Positions 8,811 to 18,835 of a stretch of 64,000 bases of DNA are shown here, in pieces. The notes beneath the pieces are model-generated. The model saw only the letters and a program-made list of their open reading frames with translations. It did not search any database and had not been told where the DNA came from. This DNA is from Janthinobacterium sp. LM6 (lineage in GTDB: Bacteria > Pseudomonadota > Gammaproteobacteria > Burkholderiales > Burkholderiaceae_D): the NCBI RefSeq assembly GCF_002002885.1, contig NZ_CP019510.1, positions 620,001-684,000 of the forward strand, written 5' to 3'. Positions within the stretch are counted from its first letter, which is position 1. Every line of letters begins with the position of its first letter. Made by a program: the position numbers and the translations under genes.

Positions 8811-10235
8811 ATGAACGCCGTACTCAAATCGCAACACGACTACACCATCGCCGATATCACTCTGGCCGCATGGGGCGACAAAGAAATCAAGATTGCTGAA
8901 ACGGAAATGCCTGGCCTGATGGCCATCCGCGAGGAATTCGCGGCAGCGCAGCCTTTGAAAGGCGCGCGCATCACCGGTTCCATCCACATGACCATCCAGA
9001 CCGCCGTGCTGATCCAGACCCTGGAAGCACTGGGCGCGCAAGTGCGTTGGGCATCGTGCAACATCTACTCGACGCAAGACCACGCCGCCGCCGCCATCGC
9101 TGCCGCCGGCACGCCCGTGTTCGCCGTCAAGGGCGAGTCGCTGGATGACTACTGGGAATACACGCACCGCATCTTCGAATGGCCGAACGTGGACGGCAAG
9201 GCCGTTTACTCGAACATGATCCTCGACGATGGCGGCGACGCGACCCTGCTGCTGCACTTGGGCGTGCGCGCGGAAACCGACCTGTCGGTGCTGGCCAATC
9301 CAGGCTCGGAAGAAGAAATCTGCCTGTTCAACTCGATCAAGAAACACTTGCTGGCCGATCCGACCTGGTATTCGAAGCGTTTGCCGGAAATCCTCGGCGT
9401 GACGGAAGAAACGACGACCGGCGTGCACCGTTTGTACCAGATGCACAAGGAAGGCAAGCTGGCCTTCCCTGCGATCAACGTGAACGATTCCGTCACGAAA
9501 TCGAAATTCGACAACCTCTACGGCTGCCGCGAATCGCTGGTCGATGGCATCAAGCGCGCCACCGACGTGATGATCGCCGGCAAAGTGGCCGTCATCGCCG
9601 GTTACGGTGACGTGGGTAAAGGTTCGGCCCAGGCCATGCGCGCCCTGTCGGCGCAAGTGTGGGTGACGGAAGTCGACCCGATCTGCGCACTGCAGGCGGC
9701 GATGGAAGGCTACCGCGTGGTCACGATGGATTACGCCTGCGAACACGGCGACATCTTCGTCACCTGCACGGGCAACTATCACATCCTGACGCACGACCAC
9801 CTGACGCGCATGAAAGACCAGGCCATCGTCTGCAACATTGGTCACTTTGACAATGAAATCGACGTTGCTTCGTTGAAACAATACGAGTGGGAAAACATCA
9901 AGCCGCAAGTCGACCACATCATCTTCCCGTCGGGCCGCCGCATCATCCTGCTGGCCGAAGGCCGTTTGGTCAACCTCGGTTGCGGCACGGGCCACCCGTC
10001 GTACGTGATGAGTTCGTCGTTCGCCAACCAGACGATCGCGCAGATCGAGCTGTACGCGAACACGGCCAACTACCCGGTCGGCGTGTACACCCTGCCAAAA
10101 CACCTCGATGAAAAAGTCGCTCGTTTGCAACTCAAAAAGTTGAATGCGCAGCTGACGGAACTGACGCAAGAGCAAGCCGACTACATTGGCGTACGCACGG
10201 AAGGTCCCTACAAGCCCGAGCACTACCGCTATTAA
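8811..10235 (+). CDS. ahcY: Adenosylhomocysteinase
   Basis: NAD-dependent hydrolase splitting SAH into adenosine and homocysteine, relieving product inhibition of methyltransferases. It has 474 residues from the ATG at 8811, which follows an AAAGGAGG site; an in-frame GTG 3 nt earlier is less likely. The NAD-binding GYGDVGKG is at residues 264-271. Active-site blocks around [11 protein letters not shown] and [11 protein letters not shown] are present, and the C-terminal YKPEHYRY is canonical. The leader carries a SAH riboswitch, so its own substrate probably induces it. Downstream come an inverted repeat, a small membrane protein and metF, a gene order recurring in Burkholderiales. Confidence 0.98.
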   Translation: MNAVLKSQHDYTIADITLAAWGDKEIKIAETEMPGLMAIREEFAAAQPLKGARITGSIHMTIQTAVLIQTLEALGAQVRWASCNIYSTQDHAAAAIAAAGTPVFAVKGESLDDYWEYTHRIFEWPNVDGKAVYSNMILDDGGDATLLLHLGVRAETDLSVLANPGSEEEICLFNSIKKHLLADPTWYSKRLPEILGVTEETTTGVHRLYQMHKEGKLAFPAINVNDSVTKSKFDNLYGCRESLVDGIKRATDVMIAGKVAVIAGYGDVGKGSAQAMRALSAQVWVTEVDPICALQAAMEGYRVVTMDYACEHGDIFVTCTGNYHILTHDHLTRMKDQAIVCNIGHFDNEIDVASLKQYEWENIKPQVDHIIFPSGRRIILLAEGRLVNLGCGTGHPSYVMSSSFANQTIAQIELYANTANYPVGVYTLPKHLDEKVARLQLKKLNAQLTELTQEQADYIGVRTEGPYKPEHYRY

Positions 10236-10242
10236 TCGGTTG

Positions 10243-10360
10243 CTTGCCTCGGGAACCTACTGCGCGGCGCGGGGCGCGGCCGGCGATGCTCGCTGTACCT
10301 TCGTACAGCTGCGCTTCTCGGCCACGCCGCGCATCCGCTCGCTACGGTTCGCGAGGCAAG
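10243..10360. repeat. Large nested inverted repeat (118 nt) downstream of ahcY
   Basis: Four sets of arms nest symmetrically. CTTGCCTCG 10243-10251 pairs with CGAGGCAAG 10352-10360. GAACC 10253-10257 pairs with GGTTC 10346-10350. TGCGCGGCG 10261-10269 pairs with CGCCGCGCA 10325-10333. GCTGTAC 10292-10298 pairs with GTACAGC 10303-10309 around a CTTC loop. No T-run follows, so it is not a simple terminator. It fills most of the 195-nt gap between ahcY and the membrane-protein gene. It may be a REP-like mobile palindrome or an intra-operon RNA element. Confidence 0.7.
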
Positions 10361-10430
10361 GAGGCACACTTGTGTAATCTGAAAAGTCCGGCCATCGCCG
10401 GTCTATTATCATTTTTGACAGGCTAGAGAA

Positions 10431-10787
10431 ATGCGCTTGCTACTGATTTGGTTTATCAATGCGGCAGCCCTGTTTGCCGTCCCTTACCTGATGCACTCGG
10501 TGACGATGAGCAGCGGCTGGACCGCGCTGCTGGCCGCTGCCGTGCTGGGGCTGGTCAATGCGCTGATCCGTCCTTTGCTGATCCTGCTGACCCTGCCCGT
10601 GACGTTCTTGTCGCTGGGCCTGTTCATTTTGATCATCAACGGCTTCATGTTCTGGCTGGTGGCGCAGATGATCGATGGTTTCCATGTCGCCAGTTTCTGG
10701 TCTGCCGTGGGCGGTGCCATTCTGTACAGCATCATTTCCTGGGCCTTGTCGACCTTACTTTTGAGCAACGACGATGGAAAAGCATAA
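10431..10787 (+). CDS. Small membrane protein, phage-holin-4/DUF360-like (YvlD type)
   Basis: A 118-residue inner-membrane protein with four predicted hydrophobic helices (about residues 1-20, 28-48, 53-80 and 88-110) and a charged tail. The pattern, with VNALIRPLLILLTLPVTFLSLGLF in the middle, matches the phage-holin family 4 / DUF360 group. These proteins are chromosomal and not evidently lytic. It overlaps the start of metF by 14 nt, so the two are translationally linked, and it lies downstream of ahcY. Its role in the methyl cycle, if any, is unknown. Confidence 0.85.
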   Translation: MRLLLIWFINAAALFAVPYLMHSVTMSSGWTALLAAAVLGLVNALIRPLLILLTLPVTFLSLGLFILIINGFMFWLVAQMIDGFHVASFWSAVGGAILYSIISWALSTLLLSNDDGKA

Positions 10788-11604
10788 CTTCAGTATTGAG
10801 TTTTTCCCGCCGAAAACCCCGGAAGGGGCGGAAAAGCTGCGCGCCACGCGTGTCAAGTTGTCTGAATTGCATCCGAAGTATTTCTCGGTGACCTTTGGCG
10901 CCGGCGGTACCACGCAGCAAGGCACGCTGGACACCGTGCGCGAGATCCTGGCGGCCGGCGAACAGGCCGCGCCCCATCTGTCTTGCGTGGGCGGTTCGCG
11001 CGAATCGATCCGCGCCGTGCTGGCCGACTTCAAGGCGGCCGGCGTGAACCGCATCGTGGCCTTGCGCGGCGACTTGCCCAGCGGCTACGGCGCCTCGGGC
11101 GAGTTCCGCTACGCCAACGAGCTGGTGGAATTCATCCGCGCCGAGACGGGCGACCATTTCCATATCGAAGTGGCCGCCTATCCGGAAGTGCACCCGCAAG
11201 CCCGTTCGCCGCAGGACGACCTGAACGCGTTCGCGCGCAAGGTGCAGGCCGGCGCCGATGCTGCCATCACCCAGTACTTCTACAATGCCGACGCGTATTT
11301 CCAGTTTGTCGAGCAGACGCAGAAGATGGGCATCAACGTGCCCATCGTGGCCGGCATCATGCCGATCACGAACTACACGCAGCTGATGCGCTTTTCGGAC
11401 ATGTGCGGCGCGGAAATTCCACGCTGGGTGCGTCTGAAACTGGCCAGCTTCGGCGACGACAGCGCGTCCATCAAGGCGTTTGGCCTGGACGTGGTGACGG
11501 GCTTGTGCGAACGTCTGCTGGAAGGCGGCGCGCCAGGCTTGCATTTCTATAGCATGAACCAGGCGGCGCCCACGACGGCCCTGTGGCAGCGCCTGGTGAA
11601 GTAA
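10774..11604 (+). CDS. metF: 5,10-methylenetetrahydrofolate reductase
   Basis: FAD-dependent reduction of 5,10-methylene-THF to 5-methyl-THF, the methyl donor for homocysteine remethylation. It has 276 residues, short like other bacterial MetF. The N-terminal FSIEFFPPKTPEG is the family signature and contains the catalytic Glu. The folate/FAD region around ALRGDLPSGYG and the segment TQYFYNADAYFQF are present. It overlaps the upstream membrane-protein gene by 14 nt. With metK and ahcY it completes a local SAM, SAH, homocysteine and methyl-THF module. A convergent folate gene begins 15 nt after its stop. Confidence 0.97.
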   Translation: MEKHNFSIEFFPPKTPEGAEKLRATRVKLSELHPKYFSVTFGAGGTTQQGTLDTVREILAAGEQAAPHLSCVGGSRESIRAVLADFKAAGVNRIVALRGDLPSGYGASGEFRYANELVEFIRAETGDHFHIEVAAYPEVHPQARSPQDDLNAFARKVQAGADAAITQYFYNADAYFQFVEQTQKMGINVPIVAGIMPITNYTQLMRFSDMCGAEIPRWVRLKLASFGDDSASIKAFGLDVVTGLCERLLEGGAPGLHFYSMNQAAPTTALWQRLVK

Positions 11605-11618
11605 ACTGTTCTGACGCG

Positions 11619-12218
11619 TTAAAACAGATCGCCCTCGGTCACGATGTGATCGAGGGCGATGTCGTATGTGCCACTGTCAAATGACGCCTTCAGGCAGCCG
11701 TATGCCACGCCCAAGGTGCGAGGCCGCGGCGCGTGCTCCAGGGTGCGGTCGTAATAGCCGCCGCCATAGCCGAGGCGAAAGCGTTCCTGGTTAAACCCCA
11801 GGCAGGGCACGAGCAGGGCCGCGGGCGCCGGGCGCAGGCGCAATTCGGCGGGCACGGCCACGCCCATGCCATCCTTGACCATGGGCTCGCCCGGCGTCCA
11901 GTCGGAAAATGCCAGCGGCGCATGCTTTTCCAGCACCACCGGCAAGCTTAATTGCACGCCGCGCGCGGCCAGCTGCGCATACGCGCCGTGCAAGTCCGGC
12001 TCGCCATGCAGGGGCCAGTACACGCCCAATTCCCCGACATTTTCCTGCGCGCACCAGTCCAGCAGGCGCTGCGCGATGGCCGCATCCCACTGCGCGCGCG
12101 TGGCGTCGGGCAGGGCGCGCCGGGCCGCCAGCAAGGCTTTGCGCAAGCCGGCTTTTTCCTGTGGCGCAATGGGTGGCCGTGCAGCCGGATCGCATGTTAT
12201 TCTAGGGTCGCTATTCAT
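11619..12218 (-). CDS. 5-formyltetrahydrofolate cyclo-ligase
   Basis: ATP-dependent conversion of 5-formyl-THF (folinate) to 5,10-methenyl-THF, returning a storage folate to the one-carbon pool. It has 199 residues. The signature LGYGGGYYDRTL lies near residue 150, and the basic N-terminal segment (KAGLRKALLAARRAL) is typical. It is convergent with metF, which shares the folate pathway, and divergent from slt with only 32 nt between the starts. The first about 20 residues are poorly conserved, so the start may be internal. No 6S RNA precedes it, unlike in many proteobacteria, because slt occupies that side. Confidence 0.93.
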   Translation of the reverse strand: MNSDPRITCDPAARPPIAPQEKAGLRKALLAARRALPDATRAQWDAAIAQRLLDWCAQENVGELGVYWPLHGEPDLHGAYAQLAARGVQLSLPVVLEKHAPLAFSDWTPGEPMVKDGMGVAVPAELRLRPAPAALLVPCLGFNQERFRLGYGGGYYDRTLEHAPRPRTLGVAYGCLKASFDSGTYDIALDHIVTEGDLF

Positions 12219-12250
12219 ATCACCATCAAGTTAAGATTGAGAGTCGTACA

Positions 12251-14239
12251 TTGATTTCCCCACTGAAATGGATTGCCGGCACGATGCTGTGTGTTGCATC
12301 GGCCTTGTCTCCCCTGGCCGCCCTGGCCCAGGTGTCCGCCACCGTAACGCCTGCCGCTCCCGACACGCGCAGCGAGGACGATGCCTTCCTGCTGCTGCGC
12401 GATGCCGCGCGCAAGGATGACGCCGAAAAAGCCGACTTCTATGCGGGGCGCCTGACGAATTACCAGATTCCCTCATATGTTGACTATTATCGGCTGAAAC
12501 CGCGCATCAAACAGTTGACCGAGGCACAATTTCGCGATTACCTGAACCGCTACAAGGGCAGCGCCATCGCCGACCGTTTCCGCAACGACTGGCTGCTGGA
12601 ACTGGGCCGCAAGCGCGACTGGGTCGTGTTTGACGAGCAATACCCGCAATTCGCCCTCGACGACGACACCCAGCTCAAGTGCTACGCGCTGATGTCGCGC
12701 GCCGCCAAGGGGCAGAACGTGGCGTCCGAGGCGCGCAACCTGCTCGTCTCGCCTCCCGGCTATGGCGAAGCGTGCGGCAGCCTGATAGCGGCATTGGCGC
12801 AAAATGGCCAGTTCGACACGAACGACCTGTGGGCGCAGATCCGCCTGGCGGGCCAGACGAATGCCACGGGCCCGGCCCGCCGCATCGCGCTGCTGCTGGG
12901 CGCGTCCGACGCGAAGATGGCGCAAGCCATCGACTTGCCGGCCTTGGTGCTGGCCAAGGGCGCGGGCGCCAGCCGTGCCGACCACGAGATGTACCTGGTG
13001 GCCGTCGGCCGCATGGCGAAAAGCACCTTGAAACTCGGCGTGGTGGCCTTGCAAAAGGCGAGTGCGCAATTGACGCCGCAGGAACAGGCCATCGGCTGGG
13101 CCAGCCTGGCCCTGCAAGCGTCGTATGCGCTGGCGCCGGAAGCATTCGAGTATTGGCAAAAAACCAATGGTGCGCCCCTGACCCAGGAACAGATGCAATG
13201 GAAAGCGCGTATCGCCTTGCGTGAAGGCAACTGGCCACTGGTGAAGGCCGCCATCCAGGCCATGCCGGCGTCCCTGCGCGCCGACCCCACCTGGGTGTAC
13301 TGGCTGGCGCGCGCGCAACAGGCGGAAACGCCGGGTCGCCCGAACGCGCAAGCCGACGCCCTGTACCGCACGATTTCCGAACAATCGAATTTCTATGGCT
13401 TGCTGGCCAATGAAGAACTGGGCAACCATCTGGTCTTGCCGCCGCCGGGCCAGCCCGTCAGCCCGACGGAAATCGCCGCCATGGCCGCCAATCCGGGCTT
13501 GCAGCGCGCCTTGAAATTCTTCAACATGCGCCTGCGCTTCGAAGGCACGCGCGAGTGGAACTGGGAATTGCGTTCGATGACGGACAGGCAACATCTTGCC
13601 GCCGCGGAATTCGCGCGCCAGAACAATGTGCTCGACCGCATGGTCAACACCTCGGACCGCACGCGCCTGGAAGTGGACTACACGCAGCGCTATCCGACGC
13701 CGCACGACGACGTCATGCATCCGGCCACGCAAACCCTGGGCCTGGACAAGGCCTGGGTGTATGGCCTGATCCGCCAGGAATCGCGCTTCATCATGGATGC
13801 GCAGTCGCATGTGGGCGCGTCCGGTTTGATGCAGGTCATGCCGTCGACGGCCCGTTATGTCGCCAAGAAGATCGGCCTCACCGATTTCGTCACGGAAACG
13901 TTGAGCGACGTGCGCACCAATGTCTTGCTGGGCACGAATTACCTGAACATGGTGCTTGGCGGTCTTGACGGTTCGCAAGTACTGGCCAGCGCCGCCTACA
14001 ACGCGGGACCGGGGCGCCTGCGCATCTGGCGCGCCACCATGAAGAGTCCGCTGGAAGGCGCCGTCTTTGCCGAGATCATTCCGTACACGGAAACGCGCGG
14101 CTACGTGAAGAACGTGATGGCCAACGCCACCTATTACGCGGCCCTGTTCGAGAAGAGCCCGCAATCGCTGAAGGCGCGCCTGGGCACCGTGGGACCGAAA
14201 AACAGCGCCGTTTCCGCCGATTTGCCATCATCCAACTAA
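12251..14239 (+). CDS. slt: Soluble lytic murein transglycosylase
   Basis: Periplasmic enzyme cleaving the MurNAc-GlcNAc bond to give 1,6-anhydro-muropeptides. It has 662 residues. A signal peptide is followed by a long alpha-superhelical U/L domain (about residues 30-480). The C-terminal SLT domain has the catalytic Glu in IRQESRF, then GASGLMQVMPSTA and SAAYNAGPGR. The chosen start is a TTG at 12251, because it supplies the Lys-containing n-region of the signal peptide (MISPLKWIAG); the next ATG (MLCVASAL) would leave a signal with no positive charge. A GST gene follows 12 nt after the stop, so an slt-gst-cca run is possible. Confidence 0.93.
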   Translation: MISPLKWIAGTMLCVASALSPLAALAQVSATVTPAAPDTRSEDDAFLLLRDAARKDDAEKADFYAGRLTNYQIPSYVDYYRLKPRIKQLTEAQFRDYLNRYKGSAIADRFRNDWLLELGRKRDWVVFDEQYPQFALDDDTQLKCYALMSRAAKGQNVASEARNLLVSPPGYGEACGSLIAALAQNGQFDTNDLWAQIRLAGQTNATGPARRIALLLGASDAKMAQAIDLPALVLAKGAGASRADHEMYLVAVGRMAKSTLKLGVVALQKASAQLTPQEQAIGWASLALQASYALAPEAFEYWQKTNGAPLTQEQMQWKARIALREGNWPLVKAAIQAMPASLRADPTWVYWLARAQQAETPGRPNAQADALYRTISEQSNFYGLLANEELGNHLVLPPPGQPVSPTEIAAMAANPGLQRALKFFNMRLRFEGTREWNWELRSMTDRQHLAAAEFARQNNVLDRMVNTSDRTRLEVDYTQRYPTPHDDVMHPATQTLGLDKAWVYGLIRQESRFIMDAQSHVGASGLMQVMPSTARYVAKKIGLTDFVTETLSDVRTNVLLGTNYLNMVLGGLDGSQVLASAAYNAGPGRLRIWRATMKSPLEGAVFAEIIPYTETRGYVKNVMANATYYAALFEKSPQSLKARLGTVGPKNSAVSADLPSSN

Positions 14240-14251
14240 AGCCCGCCGACC

Positions 14252-14968
14252 ATGCAAACGACCATCCTTGATCCCAGCCTGACGCAAACCCTGGCCGCCG
14301 CGCGCGAGCCGGGCCTGACCCTCATCATCGGCAACAAGAATTACTCATCGTGGTCCATGCGCCCGTGGGTGGCCATGACGGCCTTCGGCATCCCTTTCCA
14401 GGAAGTGCGCGTGCTGCTCGACCAGAGCGACACGGCGACGAAAATCGCCGAATATTCGGCCTGCGGCCGCGTGCCCGTGCTGCTGGCGGGCGAGATCACG
14501 ATCTGGGACAGCCTGGCCATCTGCGAATACCTGGCCGAGCAGTTTCCCGATAAACACATGTGGCCGCAAGACGTGGCCGCGCGCGCTATGGCGCGTTGTA
14601 TCTGCGCGGAAATGCATTCCGGTTTCACCGGCTTGCGCACGGACATGTCGATGAATATCAAGGCCAAGTTGCCGGGCCGTGGCCGCACGGCCGCCGCGCA
14701 GGCCGACATCGGCCGCATCAGCGAAATCTGGGAAGAGTGTTTATCTCGCTTTGGCCACCACCAGTTCCTGTTTGGCGACTTCTCCATCGCCGACGCATAT
14801 TTCGCCCCCGTCGTCATGCGTTTCCGCACGTATGGCGTGAGCCTGGCGCCGGCCCTGAACGCATATTGCGAGCGCGTGCAGGCGCATCCGGCCGTCGCGC
14901 GCTGGATCGCGGAAGCGCTGGCGGAAACGGAAGTCGCTGCCAAGCACGACGCGGAATTACCTGATTAA
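14252..14968 (+). CDS. Glutathione S-transferase family protein
   Basis: A 238-residue soluble GST. The N-terminal thioredoxin fold begins at about residue 20 (LIIGNKNYSSWSMRPW), where a Ser in the SSWS segment is the likely glutathione-activating residue. The cis-Pro block (GRVPVLLAGEITIWDSLAI) contains the glutathione-binding Asp-Ser pair, and the C-terminal all-helical domain spans about 105-225. The substrate is unknown; glutathione conjugation or peroxide reduction is the family default. It lies between slt and cca with gaps of 12 nt on both sides, suggesting cotranscription without functional linkage. Confidence 0.9.
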   Translation: MQTTILDPSLTQTLAAAREPGLTLIIGNKNYSSWSMRPWVAMTAFGIPFQEVRVLLDQSDTATKIAEYSACGRVPVLLAGEITIWDSLAICEYLAEQFPDKHMWPQDVAARAMARCICAEMHSGFTGLRTDMSMNIKAKLPGRGRTAAAQADIGRISEIWEECLSRFGHHQFLFGDFSIADAYFAPVVMRFRTYGVSLAPALNAYCERVQAHPAVARWIAEALAETEVAAKHDAELPD

Positions 14969-14980
14969 GAAAAGAGCAAC

Positions 14981-16078
14981 ATGAAGATATACACGGTCGG
15001 TGGCGCGGTGCGCGACCAACTGCTGGGCTTGCCCGTGAAAGATCACGACCACGTCGTCGTGGGCGCCACGCCGGAAGACATGCTGCGCCAGGGCTTCCGG
15101 CCCGTCGGCAAGGATTTCCCCGTCTTTCTGCATCCGAAGACGCAGGAAGAATACGCCTTGGCCCGCACGGAACGCAAGACTGCCCCCGGCTACCGGGGCT
15201 TTGTCTTCCACACGGCGCCCGACGTCACGCTCGAAGACGACCTGGTGCGGCGCGATCTGACCATCAACGCCATCGCCAGGGCCGAGGATGGTACTTTGAC
15301 CGACCCGTTCGGCGGTATCGCGGATATCCAGAATAAAATCTTCCGCCACGTCTCCGATGCGTTCGGCGAAGACCCCGTGCGCATCTTGCGCCTGGCCCGC
15401 TTTGCCGCCCGTTTTCATACTTTCACTGTAGCGCCCGCCACCATGGAACTGATGCGCCGGATGGTGGCCGATGGCGAAGTCGACGCCCTGGTGGCCGAGC
15501 GCGTGTGGCAGGAAGTGGCGAAAGGATTGATGGAAGCGCGGCCGTCGCGCATGCTGACGGTGCTGCACGAATGCGGCGCCCTGGCGCGCATCATGGGCGA
15601 AATCACGCTGAGCGAGCGCTTGCTGCAGGTCATTGACCATGCCGCCGCGCAAGGTCATGATTTGCCCGTGCGCTTCGCGGCCTTGATGCTGCATATGAGC
15701 AAGGATGCCATCGAGCAACTGAGCGAGCGCTTGCGCGTGCCCAACGAGTGCCGCGAGCTGGCCGTCATGGCGGCGCGCGAACGGGACAATATCAACGGTG
15801 CGCTGGCGCTGAGCGCCGAAGCCGTGGTGAGCTTGTGCGAACGCTGCGACGGCTTGCGCAAGCCGCAGCGCTTTGCGCAACTGCTGCAAGCCGTGGCTTG
15901 CGACGGGCTGGTCACCGGCGACTTTGCGCAGGCGGCGCGGCTGCAGGGCGGATTGGACGCGGCGCGGGCCGTGAATGCTGGCGCGCTGGCGCAAGGCTGT
16001 ACGGAGCCGAAACGCATCCCCGAAGTCATCCACGCGGCGCGGGTGACGGCCGTGCAAGCGTTCCTGGGCCAGGCTTGA
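14981..16078 (+). CDS. cca: CCA tRNA nucleotidyltransferase (HD motif missing)
   Basis: Adds or repairs the 3' CCA end of tRNAs. It has 365 residues, about 45 shorter than E. coli Cca. The nucleotidyltransferase head is intact: GGAVRDQLLG, the DHD metal site (KDHDHVVVG), RRDLTINAIA and the ERxxxE-type neck region. In E. coli-like enzymes the C-terminal part carries an HD phosphohydrolase centre starting HDLGKG. Here that place reads LMLHMSKD (residues 236-242) and runs straight into the following RLRVPNE block, so the HD pair and roughly 20 residues are absent. The enzyme should add CCA but lack the 2',3'-cyclic phosphodiesterase activities. Confidence 0.95.
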   Translation: MKIYTVGGAVRDQLLGLPVKDHDHVVVGATPEDMLRQGFRPVGKDFPVFLHPKTQEEYALARTERKTAPGYRGFVFHTAPDVTLEDDLVRRDLTINAIARAEDGTLTDPFGGIADIQNKIFRHVSDAFGEDPVRILRLARFAARFHTFTVAPATMELMRRMVADGEVDALVAERVWQEVAKGLMEARPSRMLTVLHECGALARIMGEITLSERLLQVIDHAAAQGHDLPVRFAALMLHMSKDAIEQLSERLRVPNECRELAVMAARERDNINGALALSAEAVVSLCERCDGLRKPQRFAQLLQAVACDGLVTGDFAQAARLQGGLDAARAVNAGALAQGCTEPKRIPEVIHAARVTAVQAFLGQA

Positions 16079-16165
16079 ATGGCGGGAATAGGCTACAATG
16101 GCGCCATGATGTTGCACTGCACAATAACGGCCTGACGTGCCGCAGCACCGCCCCCAGGAGTCGAC

Positions 16166-16870
16166 GTGACCTTACCCAAGCTGTTTCAAAAACCGTTTCG
16201 CCGCTGGCTCAGCCGTAGCGGCGGCGGGCGCCCGAGCGTGCTCGTCAAGCAATTGCATGAGCGCGACCGGCGCCGCATGATGAAGCATTTTCTTTCCCTA
16301 GAGAAAAGCGACCGCCTGCTGCGCTTCGGCAGCGCCTTGCCCGATGAACTCGTCGCCCAGTACGTGCAAAAGATGGATTTTTCGCGCGACATGATTTATG
16401 GCGTCTACAACAGCCTGTTCAAGCTGGTGGGCGTGGGCCATCTGGCGTTCGCGCCGAAGGACCAGTCGCCGGCGAAAAGTGTCGTCACGGACAAAGAGCA
16501 GGTGGCCGAGTTTGGCGTGTCCGTGTCGAAATCCATGCGCGGCATGGGGGTCGGGTCGAAATTGTTCGAACGGGCGGCAATTCACTGCCGTAACAACGAT
16601 GTCGATACCCTGTATATGCACTGTTTGTCGTCGAACAAGACGATGATGCATATCGCCAAGAAGGCGGGCATGGAAATCCAGCGCGACTATGGCGAAGCTG
16701 ATGCTTATCTGAAACTATTGCCGCCGAACCCGACCAGCATGCTGCAGGAAGCAGTGCAGGAACAGTTCGCCATGTTCGACTATACGTTCAAGGCGAATGC
16801 GCGCGCTGCGTTCAAATTGTGGGATCGCTTGCCGGGGCGCAAGAAGAAGCCCGGGCCGCCGTCACAATAA
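16166..16870 (+). CDS. GNAT family N-acetyltransferase
   Basis: A 234-residue protein with a single GNAT fold at about residues 30-190. The acetyl-CoA-binding stretch SKSMRGMGVGSKLFERA (about residue 115-131) matches the R/Q-x-x-G-x-G/A motif, followed by the usual helix and the LxNxxMxxxAxKAGM block. The N-terminus is basic and the C-terminal tail is rich in Lys/Arg/Pro. The start is a GTG with an AGGAG site 5 nt upstream. The acceptor is unknown; proteins, amines and antibiotics are all possible. Its 3' end overlaps the convergent Lrp-type gene by 9 nt. Confidence 0.88.
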   Translation: MTLPKLFQKPFRRWLSRSGGGRPSVLVKQLHERDRRRMMKHFLSLEKSDRLLRFGSALPDELVAQYVQKMDFSRDMIYGVYNSLFKLVGVGHLAFAPKDQSPAKSVVTDKEQVAEFGVSVSKSMRGMGVGSKLFERAAIHCRNNDVDTLYMHCLSSNKTMMHIAKKAGMEIQRDYGEADAYLKLLPPNPTSMLQEAVQEQFAMFDYTFKANARAAFKLWDRLPGRKKKPGPPSQ

Positions 16871-17386
16871 GGGCAGGGCCGTCGTATCCTTGATGCGCTG
16901 CAAGGCAAAGCTCGATTTCACGTCCAGCACGGCCGGGTGGCGCAGCAGGGTCGCCATCATGAAGCGCGAAAAGTGTTCCATGTCTTCCACGTGCACGCGC
17001 AACAGATAATCCATCTCGCCTGTCATCGCATAGCAAGCCACCACTTCCGGCCATTGCGCCACGGCTACGGCGAAGTCGGCGCGCGGCGACGTATTCGTCA
17101 CCAGATTCGGCGCCAGCACGCGCGCCGTGCTGTGCGCGGTGGCGTCGCTATGCTTTTCCAGCCGTACATTCACGTAAGCCAATAGCCCCAAGCCGATCTT
17201 TTCCGGGTCCAGCAGGGCCACGTACTGGCGGATGACGCCCGCTTCTTCCAGCCGTTTGACGCGGCGCAAGCATGGCGACGGCGACAGGCTGACCTGCTCG
17301 GCCACGTCCTGGTTCGACAGGCGGCCATCGGCCTGCAGGACGGCAAGGATCTTGCGATCCGTTTTATCCAGCGTAATTTTGCTCAT
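16862..17386 (-). CDS. Lrp/AsnC family transcriptional regulator
   Basis: A 174-residue regulator. The N-terminal winged helix-turn-helix covers about residues 8-60 (LDKTDRKILAVLQADGRLSNQDVAEQ, split around the turn; SPSPCLRRVKRLEEAG is the recognition part). The C-terminal RAM ligand-binding domain follows (about 70-150; CYAMTGEMDYLLRV). The start MSKITLDK has a GGAGGA site; a longer frame upstream has none. It is divergent from hppD and the aromatic 2-oxoacid oxidoreductase, so it probably senses an aromatic amino acid or keto acid and controls both, like BkdR/PhhR-type local Lrp regulators. Two palindromes in the shared 125-nt gap are candidate sites. Confidence 0.93.
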   Translation of the reverse strand: MSKITLDKTDRKILAVLQADGRLSNQDVAEQVSLSPSPCLRRVKRLEEAGVIRQYVALLDPEKIGLGLLAYVNVRLEKHSDATAHSTARVLAPNLVTNTSPRADFAVAVAQWPEVVACYAMTGEMDYLLRVHVEDMEHFSRFMMATLLRHPAVLDVKSSFALQRIKDTTALPLL

Positions 17387-17411
17387 GCTTCCTCCGATGG
17401 TTCTTGTTTCA

Positions 17412-17438
17412 CGCAATATTATTGCGCAAATCATGATT
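17412..17438. promoter_or_regulatory. Two palindromes in the lrp-hppD gap, candidate Lrp operator
   Basis: CGCAAT 17412-17417 and ATTGCG 17421-17426 form an inverted repeat with a 3-nt centre. AATCATGATT at 17429-17438 is a perfect 10-bp palindrome one helical turn further. Both are AT-rich, as Lrp sites are. A TATACT box at 17480-17485, without a good -35 element, could be the activator-dependent hppD promoter. Confidence 0.5.
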
Positions 17439-17511
17439 GTTCGGGAGATCTTTGGCATTTAATGCCCACAGACCGCGCCTATACTGTGCGCTACTTCTTG
17501 GAGGAGACATC

Positions 17512-18639
<1,128 letters not shown>

Positions 18640-18835
18640 TGTTGTTTTGTAACAAATAGTAGTCGGAAATGCAGCAACACGGGAGTGCAGCGCAGCAAAG
18701 AACTGCGCGCCTTCCTGTGGTAGTCTACGACAAACAAGTCATTTTTCCGCACCGGCATTGTCCACAAGGCACAGCCGGTACGTGTGAGTTCAACCGACTT
18801 TGCACGCGTAGCACAGAGAATAATGGAGACAAGTA

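Noticed and set aside
10431..10787. Phage-holin-family match, considered as a sign of a prophage
   Set aside because: No other phage gene is nearby, and it sits in a methyl-cycle gene cluster. The family name reflects fold, not phage origin.
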